Positions 11,255 to 23,977 of a DNA stretch of 64,000 nt are shown here, one piece after another. The translations under genes were made by a program, and so were the position numbers. The notes under the pieces are model-generated. The model was not told the origin of the DNA. It did not search any database and was given only the letters and a program-made list of their open reading frames with translations. The DNA comes from Ashinkailepas kermadecensis. Taxonomy: Eukaryota; Arthropoda; Thecostraca; Neolepadidae. Location: positions 248,001-312,000 of the forward strand of contig JAOTOM010004789.1 of NCBI GenBank assembly GCA_034440615.1, written 5' to 3'. Numbering within the stretch: position 1 is the first letter of the stretch; each line of letters starts with the position of its first letter.

Positions 11255-13350
11255 GTAAGCTAATAAGCCCATGGTTCTACCGGTGTAGACGCTACACCAA
11301 CTAGACCACTCGCTAGGAAACGTCAGATAGCATTGTAAGAGTCACGGCCAGGCATTCATAAATGCAGCGTCACCAAGTGGTTCGGCCATCTCGTGTTGTG
11401 ATGCGGTGTGACGACCTGGGTAGGTCGCGGCCGGTGAACCGGTGCAAGGATGGCGACCACATATCGGCCTGAAATAGCCACTTGTTGCTGATCTTTCAGC
11501 TTGCGGGGCACTTCCAAACCCTCTTCAAAGCGAATGCGCTTCTTCCTTTGTTAGTTAACCCAGCTGAGAAAAGACCGTTCTCGACATTGTCAGATCAAGA
11601 AATAAAGGGGAGAAATTGAAAAGCGAATTCAGAGACAAGGTGAAAATGACTTCCAATATTTCGATGCATTTGGTATTCGCTTTGAACTACTAAAAGCTTT
11701 TACCAAACCCATCCCCCTCCATTTATACCGACACCGAGCAGTTTACGTTCACCCTGTGAGGCAGTTAACGGCGCTGGATGAGTGGGCGTGGGTTACGGAG
11801 TCGCCGTGCTGGCGACACAGGTGACAGGATCGCGCATCATGCCGCTGCCACAGAAATCCTCCAGACGGACGGCAGCTGCACTCTCGGCACCACGTGATGG
11901 TGTACCTGTACGCCATGTTGTGTCCAGTTTCGGTGGAAGGACATGCGGTCGCCAAATAAGCACAACTTACGTCGAAAAAGTCGGTTCTGGGAGATCGGCG
12001 TGAGAAATAAAGTCACGAGGCTTTATTTAAAGATTGCGAGTGCTTCAGAAGAAGCAATGAGATAACGCTGGGAAATCACCATTTAGGGCAAAGTTGCTCC
12101 ACATGCGCTGTTATTGCCTATTCAATACAAGATATGGAGCCATTTTTGTTGTCCATATAAATGGTGACTGTCGGGTATGGTCAGGTCGGTTGGCCGATGT
12201 GAGCTTCCTTCCATGGGTTTCTCCACATATTTCGGATAGGGAGGGAGGGAGGGGATGGGGCGAAAGGGTTGCATGCCGATTTTTCATGCAACGCCCTAGG
12301 CGTAACGATAAATTTCACGAAGGTTGGGTATGAGGGAGACGAGTCCACATACCCCATCTCCAACGGTGACTATCCCCATGCTTCTTTCATCAGAGACTTG
12401 CCTAGATTCTTCATAATATTCTTCATAATATTCTTCATAATATTCTTCATAATATTCATCATAATATTTATAGACTTCGCCCTAGATACTACATATTATT
12501 ATCGAATGGCTCTGGTGCAATTTCGATGTAACCATCAGTCGCAAAATAAATAAGGCAAACGAAGCTAGTATGGTGAGGGGTACCAGTGTAGTAGGTTAAT
12601 GTATTAACCTATAACCATGGCACTCTTCCTAACTACTCACTGTACAGAATATAGTATAGGTAACAGAAGAGTAGCATGTTGCTAGAAGTAAACACGGGAC
12701 CAAGGTATAAAGGTCGCCATATTTTGTTCCACTTGTCAAGATAAAAAATATCTAAGTTAATCGGACTATACAGGCGGGTGCAAATGAAATGTTGTCTACG
12801 AAAAGGACGATCAATGCATTTTTATTTCGTGAAATAGTAATTGACTGGTTTCATGTACTTTCCTTACCAGCCCAAAAGTTGTCTGCTGGATGCATTAGTT
12901 TTTGGACACTTCGGAGCCTAAATGAATGAATGGGCAACGACGCCATGCATGAGAATGCGTTGAGATGGTATTTCGAGCCGGGCCCCGGCCCCTGGCCCCC
13001 TGTGGGTGTCTCTGTAGGACATGTACATTTAAAAAATTACATTGTTGAATTGTTGGCGACAAATAGTGTTCCGTGTGTGGTGGCAGCATGTGATGATAAT
13101 TAGTTAGGAGGACAGGAGATGCGAGACCATGGGTGTTACTTTATAAAGTTGGATGACCTTTTCATGGCCAAAGTCGCCCCGAAAGCCATTCGTATCTAGT
13201 GCATGCCCATATGCCATAAGTCCAATGGTTAGGCTTCAGTTTGGTTGGGGGATGGGGAAATCGATGATTGAGGGGCCACATCAATGACTGAGTGGGCCAG
13301 TGCCTCCTTAGCATATACAAAGTGACTCCCCTGCGCGTGACTGGGGCTAA
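11255..13350. other. Intron sequence with a short 15-bp repeat
   Basis: Mostly unassigned. Around 12410-12468 the word ttcataatattc is repeated with a 15-bp period about four times. I see no gene. Confidence 0.45.
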
Positions 13351-13589
13351 GGCTTGACCTGCTGGACGGCGTGACTGTCTACAGACCGAACGGCTTGACC
13401 TGCTGGACGGTGTGACTGTCTACAGGCCAAAAGGCTTGACCTGCTGGACGGTGTGACTGTCTACAGGCCAAAAGGCTTGACCTGCTGGACGGTGTGACTG
13501 TCTACAGGCCAAAAGGCTTGACCTGCTGGACGGCGTGACTGTCTACAGGCCAAAAGGCTTGACCTGCTGGACGGCATGTTTGTTTACAG
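13351..13589. repeat. 41-bp minisatellite that repeats the 3' splice site of exon 4
   Basis: Six units of ggcttgacctgctggacgg followed by gtgactgtctacaggccaaa, starting at 13351, 13392, 13433, 13474, 13515 and 13556. The last unit runs straight into exon 4, where gtttacag|gccgaaag replaces ctacag|gccaaaag. The array is therefore a tandem repetition of the exon 4 acceptor with a few flanking bases. Confidence 0.9.
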
Positions 13590-13756
13590 GCCGAAAGTGA
13601 CGAAAGGCTAAGTCTCACGGCCGAGTTTATTGCCGGAATCCGCCTGCTGAAACTCAACGCACTGGAGTTTATCTACGAGAAGAAGATTCAGCATGTCCGG
13701 AAAAGGGAACTGCGTCTTCTGCTAAAGGACTCGTTGTTCTGGGCTTTGAACAGTAC
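13590..13756 (+). CDS. Sur: Exon 4: SUR-like ABCC transporter, TMD1 intracellular loop (3' end uncertain)
   Basis: Starts in phase 0 after gtttacag and encodes DERLSLTAEFIAGIRLLKL, the highly conserved ABCC loop (xNERLKxTxExLxGIKxLKLYAWE in relatives). It continues with EFIYEKKI and RKRELRLLL. Exon 5 must be entered in phase 2. Phase 2 donors after this point are weak: tt|GTTCTG ending at 13735, ac|GTGCGG ending at 13756 and gg|GTAAAA ending at 13834. The best-looking donor, GTACGT at 13753, gives phase 1. I give 13756 as a placeholder; the start is firm and the end is not. The coding sequence near the end also contains a short duplication (ctgggctttgaacagta twice). Confidence 0.75.
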
Positions 13757-14367
13757 GTGCGGGTCGTTTTGCTTGCTCTGGGCTTTGAACAGTAGGCACC
13801 TGTGGGCCGTGCACTGGCGGATCCACACATTTGGGTAAAAATAGCAATCATCCCCCTCCAGCTACCGACTTTTTAAATGTGCAGAGAGCAGCGGTTTTTT
13901 TCTCGGATTCTAGAGACATCTTGCGAAGAATGCCTTTGCTTAAAACGACCACACTGACGCTATGCACCCAAATCTAAGGTGTTGTCGGGAAGTCAAGAAA
14001 CTTTTTGAAAACTTTGTTCGTTCCAAATCGTGTTTGCTTCTTCCAACTCTGATGCCTAGATCCGCCTTTGCGTACACGAATGATCATAATTTGTATTGCG
14101 GAATTGGCTGGTCATCCTGAATTACAGTCGTTTTCGGGGATTGCAGGATGAACAAGTTGTATTTTTTAACAATCTGAACTGAAAATGTGGTATGATTTTT
14201 ATCGTGCAATAACTGTGATAGAGATCATGACCTGACCGGTGCTGCTGGCACACGTCTTCCTGACAATAGTGATCATGACCTGGCCAGTTATCGCTGCACT
14301 TCTCACCCATCACTCCCTAACGGTGGTGACACTGACGTGACGCGACCTGTCTGTATTCCTGACCCAG

Positions 14368-14593
14368 GTATCATTGGCTGCGAAGGCGTAACCTGATCCG
14401 ACTCGTGTCGGCAGCGTTCCTGACGCAGGCCTGCCTGACGGTGGTGACCCTGACCACATTCGGCCTGTACGGATATCTGGAGGACAAGCCGCTGGTCTCG
14501 TCGCGCGTGTTCAGCGGGCTGGCCCTCTTCAATCAGCTGACGGTGCCGCTGTTTGTTCTGCCGCTCGTCGTCAAGGCCGTCATCGACGCGCGC
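14368..14593 (+). CDS. Sur: Exon 5: SUR-like ABCC transporter, last TMD1 helices
   Basis: Encodes a basic LRRRNLIRL start, a long hydrophobic helix (ACLTVVTLTTFGLYGYL), a short loop and the typical FSGLALFNQLTVPLFVLP helix. ABCC proteins have Phe-x-Ser-Leu-x-Leu-Phe-x-x-Leu-x-x-Pro-Leu at this place. The acceptor ctgacccag|g follows an in-frame stop, so the start is well constrained. The donor is a consensus CGC|GTGAGT, phase 0. Confidence 0.85.
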
Positions 14594-15426
14594 GTGAGTC
14601 TCGCAAGCTCCTAGAATGCCGACTGACGCGTGGAAACCACATATTGTGGCTGGCTACCGCGTAAAACCCCGTGCCACCGCGTGACAACCCTGCTTCCGGT
14701 CCTGGTTCGAACGAACAGCGAACTGTTAGGAAGAGGATCTACGCAACACCAGCAACATCAAGAGGAGCCAGTCACTGATCCAGGGCGAAGCAGGCGGTAG
14801 CCCTTCCCTCTCCATGAAGAAGTGCCACCCCCCCCCCCTCATCAGCTGTGTGACGCCAATGGACTCTTGGAAGAGCCGAATCATACTATGTATCATGAGT
14901 AGAAATATATTCATGACTATGTGTAGATTGATTGGTTAATGGTGTTCATTTCCAATATTGAAGTCAATCCTATATTAAACCGCTGAACCCACATCCCCTC
15001 CGAAGTTATCAGGTGGAAACGCATGGTTGACATCTGAGCGCTTTTTTGTTGCTGCCATGGCGTTCCTCTGCAAACACGAAGCTCTGCACTTTGTACTCTG
15101 TCAATGTCTGGCCAGGGGCTCCAGTCCCCTGGTTCGGAGTAAGAAATCCTGTTCATGGAGAGCCAGATAGGCCCAGAAAACGAAGCAGCTTGACATAAGA
15201 CATTTGTCCTCATATTTGTAACAACTGAGGAGATTTACAACTCTATGAAATGCATTTAACAAGTTGGCCTCGATACAATGCGCCTAATTTTCTAGTCTGT
15301 ATCTCGTTTTGTTCATCTCGATCGGCTTGGGGAAGCAACTCGGCTGGAACGCTCCTCCCCGCATCTGCCGGTGCCTATGCTGCTTTCAGGACGCCACCGG
15401 TAGCTCTAAGTGTGCACAAAGTGCTC
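14594..15426. other. Intron sequence, nothing recognised
   Basis: No supported gene. A poly-C run occurs near 14830. Confidence 0.4.
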
Positions 15427-15958
15427 CTCTGTGGCCGTCAAGGCGCCCTCCTCTGGAGCCATCAAGGCGCCATCCTGTAGCCGTCAAGGCGCCCTCCTCT
15501 GGAGCCATCAAGGCGCCCTCCTCTGGAGCCATCAAGGCGCCATCCTGTAGCCGTCAAGGCGCCCTCCTCTGTAGCCTGTAGCCGTCAAGACGCCCTCCTC
15601 TGTAGCAATCAAGGCTCCCTCCTCTGGAGCCGTCAATGCGCCCTCCTGTAGCCGTCAAGGCGCCCTCCTCTGGAGCCATCAAGGCGCCCTCCTCTGGAGC
15701 CATCAAGGCGCCCTCCTCTGTAGCCAGTCAAGGCGCCCTCCTCTGTAGCCACTGTAGCCGTCAAGCACATGCCAAGGCGCCTCTGTAGCAATCATTGCGT
15801 CATATCCTCTGGTGCACCAATGCCGCGGTCCTCCCTGTAGCCGTCAAGGCACCCTCCCCTGTAGCCGTCAAGGCACCCTCCCCTGTAGCCGTCAAGGCAT
15901 CCTCCCCTGTAGCCGTCAAGGCTCCCTCCTCTGTAACCAGCAAGGCGCCCTTCTCAGC
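15427..15958. repeat. 24-bp minisatellite in two blocks
   Basis: Units of the form ggagccatcaaggcgccctcctct or cctgtagccgtcaaggcaccctcc, both 24 bp, fill 15427-15770 and 15836-15958. The unit length is divisible by three, so several frames stay open through it; those frames are not genes. Confidence 0.9.
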
Positions 15959-16015
15959 CACCATACTCGCACAGGCACATGCCAAGGCGCCCTGTAGTTT
16001 GCGTCATATCCACTG

Positions 16016-16610
16016 GTGCACCCGCCGCGGTCCTCCACAAGTGCGATACGCGCCGCCGCGGTCTTCCGCAGGTGCGATACGCCGTACCAGCGCTCCGAAA
16101 TCGGTCAAAGAACGTGAAGAAAATTACAAAATTATAAAGCTGGAATAATCTTCATGATACGAAAATTTGGACAACTGTGTGTGTGATATCTGAGGAAGTG
16201 CGGGCTGACGACTGGCTGTTCAGCTGGCTGACCGACTGGCTGACCGGCTGGCTGACCGGCTAGCTGACCGGCTGGCTGAGGTGTGCGCCGTGACTCTGAC
16301 GCGCAAGGTCTTGGCTCGTGGCGTGCCTGTGTCGCTTTCCTCGTCGTTCCGTGCGAACAGGGGCACGGAATCACGAGACAAGCCTATCTGCTCCACGCGT
16401 TACAGTCAGCAGCCGACGCCGATGCTGACAGAGCTGCCACCAAGCCCAACTGTGTAACAACATCCCGGAAGGGATCAACAGATCCCGGGATTACCCGGCC
16501 AACTGATGCCGATAAGGGCGGAGCTGCCACCAAGCCCAACTGTACAACAATGTCCCAGAAGCGATCGCCGGATCCGGAGATTACCCGGCCAGGGATGCCC
16601 TCAAGCTGAG
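16016..16610. repeat. Cluster of short tandem duplications
   Basis: Contains a roughly 40-bp duplication ending in gtgcgatacgc (16025-16085), a run of 12-bp gctggctgaccg units (16213-16278) and a roughly 105-bp two-copy repeat (16434-16590) with the shared words gctgccaccaagcccaact and attacccggcca. Confidence 0.75.
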
Positions 16611-17068
16611 CCGGCGGACGATTAGAGGCGATGCGGCTGGTTTGCAAGTACTGGTGATCCGCGCGTGCGCGTCAGCTCTTTATCTTGACCTGTGCAAGTG
16701 CGATTAATCGTGTTGACAGCTTTCATCCATGGATCGTGCGACCAGAGGCGTCAATTTCTTAACATCATCGGGGGACAATGCATGGAGGGTATGGGTAGGG
16801 TGGGGGTGAAAGCGAAAGCGATTGGAGGGACTGGGCCTGCCGATAGGGTACCACGTTCAAACTTGAAGTCATTGGGGGCCAAGCCTACAATGGGGGTAGA
16901 TCTTCAAAATGTTCCAAGTCGACAACCGACGACTGATGCCATGCAGCACACGAAACAAAACAATGCGATGGGATGGTGAGTCGTTGTGTGGTAGCCAGTT
17001 TCCTAACTAAACTGTAGTCGATCGCGCAACACTACATACATTGCAGAGCAGAACGCGTCGCAATGTGC

Positions 17069-17200
17069 ACTGCATACACCACTGTGAGGAACAGGAATAT
17101 AAAACTCTATCTCATACACCACTATCGGGAGCAGGCATATACAGCTCCATCCCATACGCCACTATCAGGGGCGGGAATCTATAGCTCCATCTCTGCGCCG
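17069..17200. repeat. 46-bp tandem repeat, about three copies
   Basis: catac(a/g)ccactatc followed by gggagcagg-atatacagctccatc recurs with a period near 46 bp. It has no coding meaning. Confidence 0.7.
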
Positions 17201-17734
17201 GACTCAATCGTTCTTACGCAGTACCCAGTATCGCAGTATCGCGAGTGAGGACGTGTGATTGTTCTGTTCTGTCATGTGGTCTACTTTTCTATGGTTTGGT
17301 CTGCTTTCGGTGTGTGGCCTGACACGCACAGGCGAACTGCCGATGAACGTGCGATCGCACGTCAGACCACCACGGGCAGTGCGATTGCGCGTGATTGTGC
17401 TGAAGGTGCAAGTGGTTGATCTGTGAGTGATGATTTTATATTAGCGGCCTACACTGTGATACGCGATTTCTCGAACTCCTATAGGAAATGCTTGGCAAAT
17501 AGGTGACTTCTTGTCAAAGATGAAGATCAAATATAATTAAAGTTCCGCCAATAAGCGAAGTTTACATTGTATCGAACCGTGTAATGCGGAATGCATTTGT
17601 TCCTCCCAACATTGACATACTGTCGATTAATATCGGTGCGATTCAACCCTAGCACTTCTCTCGTCCGAACTGGGAGCTGGAGCGTGCCCGGCCGGCCCCG
17701 AATGCAACTGAAGGCGGAGTCTGTCTGTGCACAG

Positions 17735-17845
17735 GTGAGCATGCGGCGGCTGAAGCGCTTCCTGGCCTTCTCCGAAGTGGAGACTCCCTGTGAAGGCCGG
17801 CAGGATACTGAAGAGGCCAACGACAACGTGTACAGCGGAACTGAG
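17735..17845 (+). CDS. Sur: Exon 6: SUR-like ABCC transporter, end of TMD1 and start of linker
   Basis: Thirty-seven codons, phase 0 to phase 0. It starts VSMRRLKRFL, the conserved ABCC helix end that leads from TMD1 into the NBD1 linker (VSxxRIxxFL in relatives), and becomes acidic and polar afterwards. The acceptor is gtgcacag and the donor GAG|GTACGG. Confidence 0.8.
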
Positions 17846-20800
17846 GTACGGCCAACGCGACCTGACCTGATCTGACCAGAAGGTCGGCTAAGTGACCTGA
17901 GGCGTTGTCTAGTAATGCTGATGAAATCGTGCGAACAGGCGAGTGGGGAGCCAGGTGGGTCTCGTGTCGGCTGGCAGCCGTCGGACAGACGATGTTCACC
18001 ATCTATCAACACGAATGCGTATCATGTATAATCATAATCAACATATCATATCATCATAATCAACATGGGTACCGTTCAACTAAAGGCCGCCTGGAGAGCC
18101 AGCCAGCCGCAGGGGGAAGCACGAGGCAGACCTGTTCATCTGTCCCATGGCTCTAGACGAGATGCATCCTGGGATCCCATGGTCCGGTCCAGGATCAAAT
18201 CCGAAGATCATGCTCTGCCCGTGATCAAGGTTTGCAATCCTTTCTAAACATCCACTCTCAGCGGTGAATTAAATGACAAATGAGAGGGTTTTTTCTTACG
18301 GCGAATGGAGAGGCTTCGCGTCACGAGATTAGCGATAAGGTTCCAAGTTACCTTTAAGCGTGCTTTACATATTTTATGTATGCTTTGGGATTTCTAAGTG
18401 TGTTTATGCGTTCCCATGGGTATGCAATTGCCCACCAAGATACTGAAGAGATGCCAGCATTATGTGGAGCATTTCAGACACGTATCGGTTATTGTTTTTG
18501 CACATGCAACGATTAGACGTGTAAATCCTGGATTGCGTCCCCCAAAACCAGGGGCGGTCGGCCCATGTAAGGCACTAAGGCAATGCCTCACCTGAGTAGA
18601 GCTGGGAAGTATTTTTGTATATTATTTCCGTACAAATTGATGCTTTCATGCACCGGAAAACAGAAAAGTTGAAACACTGGACACAAATATGCATGGGTGA
18701 CTCGTAGTTATGGTGAAAATTTAGGTTCCCATTTACATCTTAACTTCAAAACAGCTGTCACCGGTCGGCAGAGGCAAGCCTCTGGCAGATATCGTCATAT
18801 AGTGCGCTTTCGTTTCATAACAAGCGCAGGGTGTGCGGCCTTTTTGGAGTGGAGTCCATTGTACTCTCAATGGAGATCGCTGTGCGAAAGACATTCTTGA
18901 GGTACATCGGGCCATGCTTTATACAAAAATGTTCCCATTGATTCGTGAACTTACGGGAATGTGCGGCATTGTGGGGCAGAAGCAAGTTACCTACCCACTC
19001 ACTTAGGTAGGTACGAAAGGTGGCAGATACTTGAACAGAAAGCCCGACGAGGAAGTCTGTTCGGGACCGGTGGGCTCTTACTGGGTTTTGATGTGATGCC
19101 TAGTCAGCTCTGTAAATTCAATGCATTCACTAGTGCAACCAAGAGGGACATCTCAGCTCAGCAAAAAAAACAGTCTGATTTACACCTTTTTGCGTGGAAG
19201 TTTGAACAAACTGCACTGATTTCAGTATTAAGCGCATCCAATTTCGGCGTTTGAGAACATTGCGTCCGAATATGACACAAGACGGAGAAATTGGGCCGGG
19301 CAGCGTGCATTTCGAAAATAGTGCAATCAATTTCGGCATAGTGCATTATAATTCAATGAAATGAGCATGGCATTCGACATGCAGGTTTGTTTCGGCTCGG
19401 CAACAACCGATTTCGGCTGTGCGCAACCAAATTCTACGCAAAAATTACGGTTCAAAAGTGAAAAGTGTGGTCAATATAAATGCATCTGCGTATTACCTCC
19501 AATGCTACTTGGCTTTTTACGATAACGGCTTACTTCTACATATTCTGATGTGTCAACTCGTTATTCCGGTGCTGCGATACTGAACTGAACACTACTGACT
19601 AGAGGGTGGTTTTAACCACCTCCCCACCCTCGTTTTATATCAGGAAGTGATGTTTAAGGAAGCACCCCACTGGCTGCTATCGCATTATGTACATAAAACG
19701 TTAAAATTTGGTCTTTTATCCCGCACCGTCTCGGGGGTTGGGGGGGGGATTGATATGTGTTCCCCCTAAGGTTTTCTGCGGATAGTGAAAGAATGGCGCA
19801 TGGCAGCGCGCCAAAATTTGGCATACCTTTTCCCACATCAATTTGGTATGTTGTGTAATAATTTTGAGGTCAGGTCATCTAGGGTCAATGAGTTAGTCAA
19901 GGTCAAGTGAGGTCACCTCCAGCAAAGTTCAACCAGTCGTCACACTTTAACGGATAAAGATATCTTAGTGAAACTTTCAGCGTTTGCTTATCTTTATGGA
20001 CGAAGCAAAACGCACCAGAGAAATTACTTTTTTATTTTTTATTTATTACTTATTAGTTTTGTATATTTGCCCATTAAGGCTAAAATCAAAGATTATGGCT
20101 AAAGCAAGCATTTTTTATGAGAGCAAGTTGACTTGGAACAACGCTTTTCGATCGGCTCTACCCATTATAAAAATAAAAATAAAAGAAAATTGAAAACTCA
20201 AAATTTTGCATTCTCAAAAAATTTACGTTTGAATTTTGGTTTGGCACAAATTTTAGGGCCATGGACGATTTTGCCTTCCTCTTTTTATTCCAAATAGATT
20301 TTTTAAAATCTCCCCTAAAATGAACTCCCCAGAGCCAAAAACATGATGTAAGTCATGAAAACCTAGGCCCCCTGGTGACGTCACATTTTTTGGTGGGGGG
20401 GGTATAATTTTGTGTGTGGCGTCTGGCCCTACTCGTTAAGCGCTTTCCGATGATTCCTCTTTCGTTTTCGTGCGGCGCTTAGTTTGGAGATTAGAGGGGG
20501 GGGTATGTATCAACCCCCTCCCCCGAGACGGGGTATGAGGATATGACCGGAAAGACGGGGAGGGTTATTGGACAATATGTATTTCTCTGTTGTGTAACAA
20601 ATAACATTGCTGGCTATGTTGAAACCATATGCACTTTAAACTTGTGCATATGTAGAAATATCCAGATATACAAATAACATGTATTTAAAAATGTCATTAA
20701 TTTCGCATGAACGTCTTACAACGGAGGGTACAAATAGCGAGGTGCTCGCAATGAAGGGCACATACCGTGCACTTACACGCCAGAGCACAGGGTGTACATC

Positions 20801-21640
20801 AGTCACCTAGTCCGTGGGTGACACACTTAGTCGATAATGTTCTCACGGGCTGCGCAGGCCGGCAGGAAGTACCCAGAAAGATGAGCATTGATGACTGCCC
20901 ATATTTCACCTTCAGTTGGGTTCCTGTACCGCCCCCTCGTACGTCCTTCGCCACGTGGCATGAAGACGTCCAGACGAGCTGTGACCTCCTGACCTTGTGG
21001 TTGCGGCATGCTCGGCTTCAAATAAATATTACTGGCTTCTGATTGGTTGAGTGCGTTACTATGCCGAGACGCGCCGCTTAGCAACTACCCGCTGGTCAAT
21101 GTCGCATTATGTATTGGATATACAATTACACACATAAAACGTCAAAAATTGCCCCTTTATTGGACAATGGGTACATATTTAACCAAATATGACAAAAACA
21201 AGTATCATAGCGGAGTATTTTTAGCGTCGAACTTGTTTCCACTCTGCCGAAATTCATCGCATTATCACTGAATTATCCACACATGCCGAGATATTCACTG
21301 CAAATCTGAATTCGAATGCAGTTCTGCCGAAATCGGTTGCACTAGTACGAAAATGAATGCTGCTGGGCCGAAGGTGGAGCTGTGATTTGTAAATTGGATG
21401 CGCTATGCCGAACTGTCGAAAATGGATGGGCTTATCGCTGAAATTGATGCACAGGCGGCGAAATTGGACGCAAAAGGTGTAGAGCAAGCTTGTATTGAGC
21501 AAGTCTGATTTGGAGCAATCTTCAATCTCAAATTATGCAAAGCCCAGTAGCATTTTATGAAACAATGTTGCTTTGAGCTCATGCTTAAGTAGGTAGGCAC
21601 CTACTAAGCTTTCCAAATCCAAGGAATTTGAAAATTGTTT
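17846..21640. other. Intron sequence with degenerate Gly/Glu-like short repeats
   Basis: This is the first part of the 14-kb intron. Around 19150-19450 and again in inverse orientation around 21240-21480 there are loosely repeated words such as aatttcggc-gtgca (or their complement), about 28-30 bp apart. Several A/T runs and a poly-G run occur. I see no gene. Confidence 0.4.
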
Positions 21641-23977
21641 AATACAACGAAGAATGGCTCTTAGATGCTCCTGGGTTTTAGACATTGCGTGTAAAGAAAG
21701 CATACGACCTTCAATATACCAGGAGGTGCTGAGTTGACATCAAAAGTAACGTTAAGGATTATACTTTATTACTCAACGTTTCGGCCAGGGACCATCGTCA
21801 GGAGTGATATAAAAATGTCAAGTTTAGCAATTGAAAAAAAAAAGCACGCGAGAAAAAAAAGCTTGCAAAAGACACCTGGAATGCAGAAAAGCCTCCTCAG
21901 TGGTGCAGACACTTAAAGAAACTCCAAACCAGAAACAAACTATGTCAAGATAGAATCCTCTGAGGAAGCCCGAGCCGATGGTCCACATACATATCGATAC
22001 ATACACTCACGCACATATATAGACATAGATCCAATATAACGCGTAATACATAACATATAATTTATGTTTATGTAATTTAAGTGATATACCAAGACGTCGT
22101 TTGCGTGTTTAGTTGCGGCCGTAGATTACGTATGTGTAGAGATTCGAGGACCTTTAGATCAGCGTTGTCCCTGGCTGTTGCTAGAATTTCTACTTTGAAG
22201 TTTGCGTTAGTGTCGCTGTGTTCCATGTTAGAATGTTTGTCGATCATGTGTTCGCCTGAAGGTGTGTATGCTCTTCGAAGTCTGGCATCTCCCAAGTGCT
22301 CATTGTACCTATCCCTGATACTACGTTTGGTTTCACCGACATAAAATATTCCAAGACAGCGGTTGCACGTTATTTTATAAACTACGTTTTTCCGCGTGCA
22401 TCTACCTTTGAGCCCGTTGATACAGGTGTGGCAGGTTCTTCTACCAGCAGGGCATGGCGGAATTTCCAGGGCTGAGCGGACCAGGTAAGATTTCAGCGTA
22501 GGTCCGCTAGTCCAGGCTACCCTAACATGGTTTAGATGAGACGAACGGATGGCTGCGTTTACCTGTCGACATAGTTGGTCATCGACAAATGGAAGTCTCA
22601 TGTAAACATAGTTGGGATTACTACCCGCTCGATGCCGACGTTGCCCACTTATCCTACTCCTGTTGTGAGGGTGAACAGCACGAGCGGCGGAGTGTACCCG
22701 ATGTGCTGGGTATCCGTTTTCCAGGAAAAGAGTTGTCATCTTCTCAAGGCTCCGCTCGCATGAAATAGTATCGGAGGAGACTCGTGCTGCTCTCCTCATT
22801 TGGGATGTTAAAACGGCCTTTTTAGTAGCCATCGGGTGGGCCGAATCATAGTGCAAGATGATGGGGGCTGCCATAGGTTTAAAGTACAGTTCGGTGGTGT
22901 AGCTCCCATCAGCCTGAACTACAAACAACGTATCAAGGAAAGGAATCGAACTGCTATGACCAGTGTGTTCTAAGGTGAACTTGATGCTGGAGTGTTGTTG
23001 GTTAATTTCTGCAAAGAAGTCGAGCAGAGAGGCCAAGCCATGTATCCAAACACCAAAAATATCGTCTATATACCTCATGTAGAGAGCTGGTTTCAAATCA
23101 TACGAAGCTAAGAAGATCGACTCAAGGCGGTGCATAAAAGCAATCGCTAAAGGAGGTGCACATCGGTTACCCATAGCCACTCCTTTTGTTTGCTTGTACA
23201 TGGAGTTACCGAAACGTATGAGGTTATTGCTGAAAATATGTGTTAGTAATTTCACACAGTCCTGTACCCCAATCCCAAAAAGACAAATGTCATCCAGATT
23301 GTCCTCGATCAGACGAATCACAGCATCTATTCCCTCCTTTATCGGAATGCTGCCATATAGATTTTTCACGTCCATGGTGAAAACAATACTGCCTTCCGGA
23401 AGTTTGGTAGGGAACGTTTTTTTCACCCTCTGTAGGTACGACTCCGTGTTTGTCAGATGGGCGGGAACCAACGCTAGTATCTGGACCAGAATCTTGCTCA
23501 AGAACCAAGATAACTTGTCTAGGGGGTCACCACTCGCCGACACTATAGGGCGCAGTGGAACCTCTAGTTTGTGGTTTTTGGGGAGCCCGTATAATTCCGC
23601 TGTGCGGCTGGAATGAGGAAGGAGAGATAACACTATGTCTTTATGTAACTTCCCTGATAAAGTTTCCTTGATAATAGTACGTGTTTCAATTTCGAGACGT
23701 TTGGTAGGGTTTGGCTGGGAAGAAATGCTCTGATAATCGTCCGTTATTTTACTGGCCTTTTCAATGTAATCCGTTTTGTTTAGCACGACGAATCCTTTGC
23801 ATTTATCTGACGGCTTTACTATTACATTATCGTTGTTTTTCATTTCCCGAAGTACTTCCTTCTGTTTCGCATAATTGTCCGACCTTTTGTTCGATGCTTT
23901 GTTGTGATATTTATATGCTTTTAGAACTTTTGTTTTTAAATCTTTCAACTCAGATTCTAATTGAGTTGTGGCTCTCG
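21641..23977 (-). mobile_element. Penelope-like element, left copy of an inverted pair (5'-truncated)
   Basis: From 23977 down to about 21641 the minus strand matches the + strand copy at 24925-27139 almost base for base, including the 3' untranslated part. The 3' end extends through gtataatcct-taacgttac to a terminal block ending near 21641, also found at 29951-30031 and in the 45.4-kb foldback. The 5' end is cut at the codon for the PRATTQ segment, so the N-terminal part present in the right copy is missing. The two copies meet head to head, with 3' ends pointing outward. Confidence 0.85.
21776..21805 (-). ncRNA. Hammerhead-ribozyme-like core in PLE 3' region (left copy)
   Basis: On the minus strand CTGACGA, then TGGTCCCTGGCC, then GAAACG. 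CUGANGA and GAAA are the invariant halves of the hammerhead core, and GGUC/GGCC can form helix II with a three-base loop. One extra U lies next to the helix. PLEs are known to carry hammerhead motifs in their terminal repeats. I could not draw a convincing helix I, so activity is not claimed. Confidence 0.35.

Noticed and set aside
17527..18012. A 161-codon minus-strand frame
   Set aside because: Shadow of GC-rich exon 6 and flanks on the opposite strand; exon 6 is supported by homology and splice sites.
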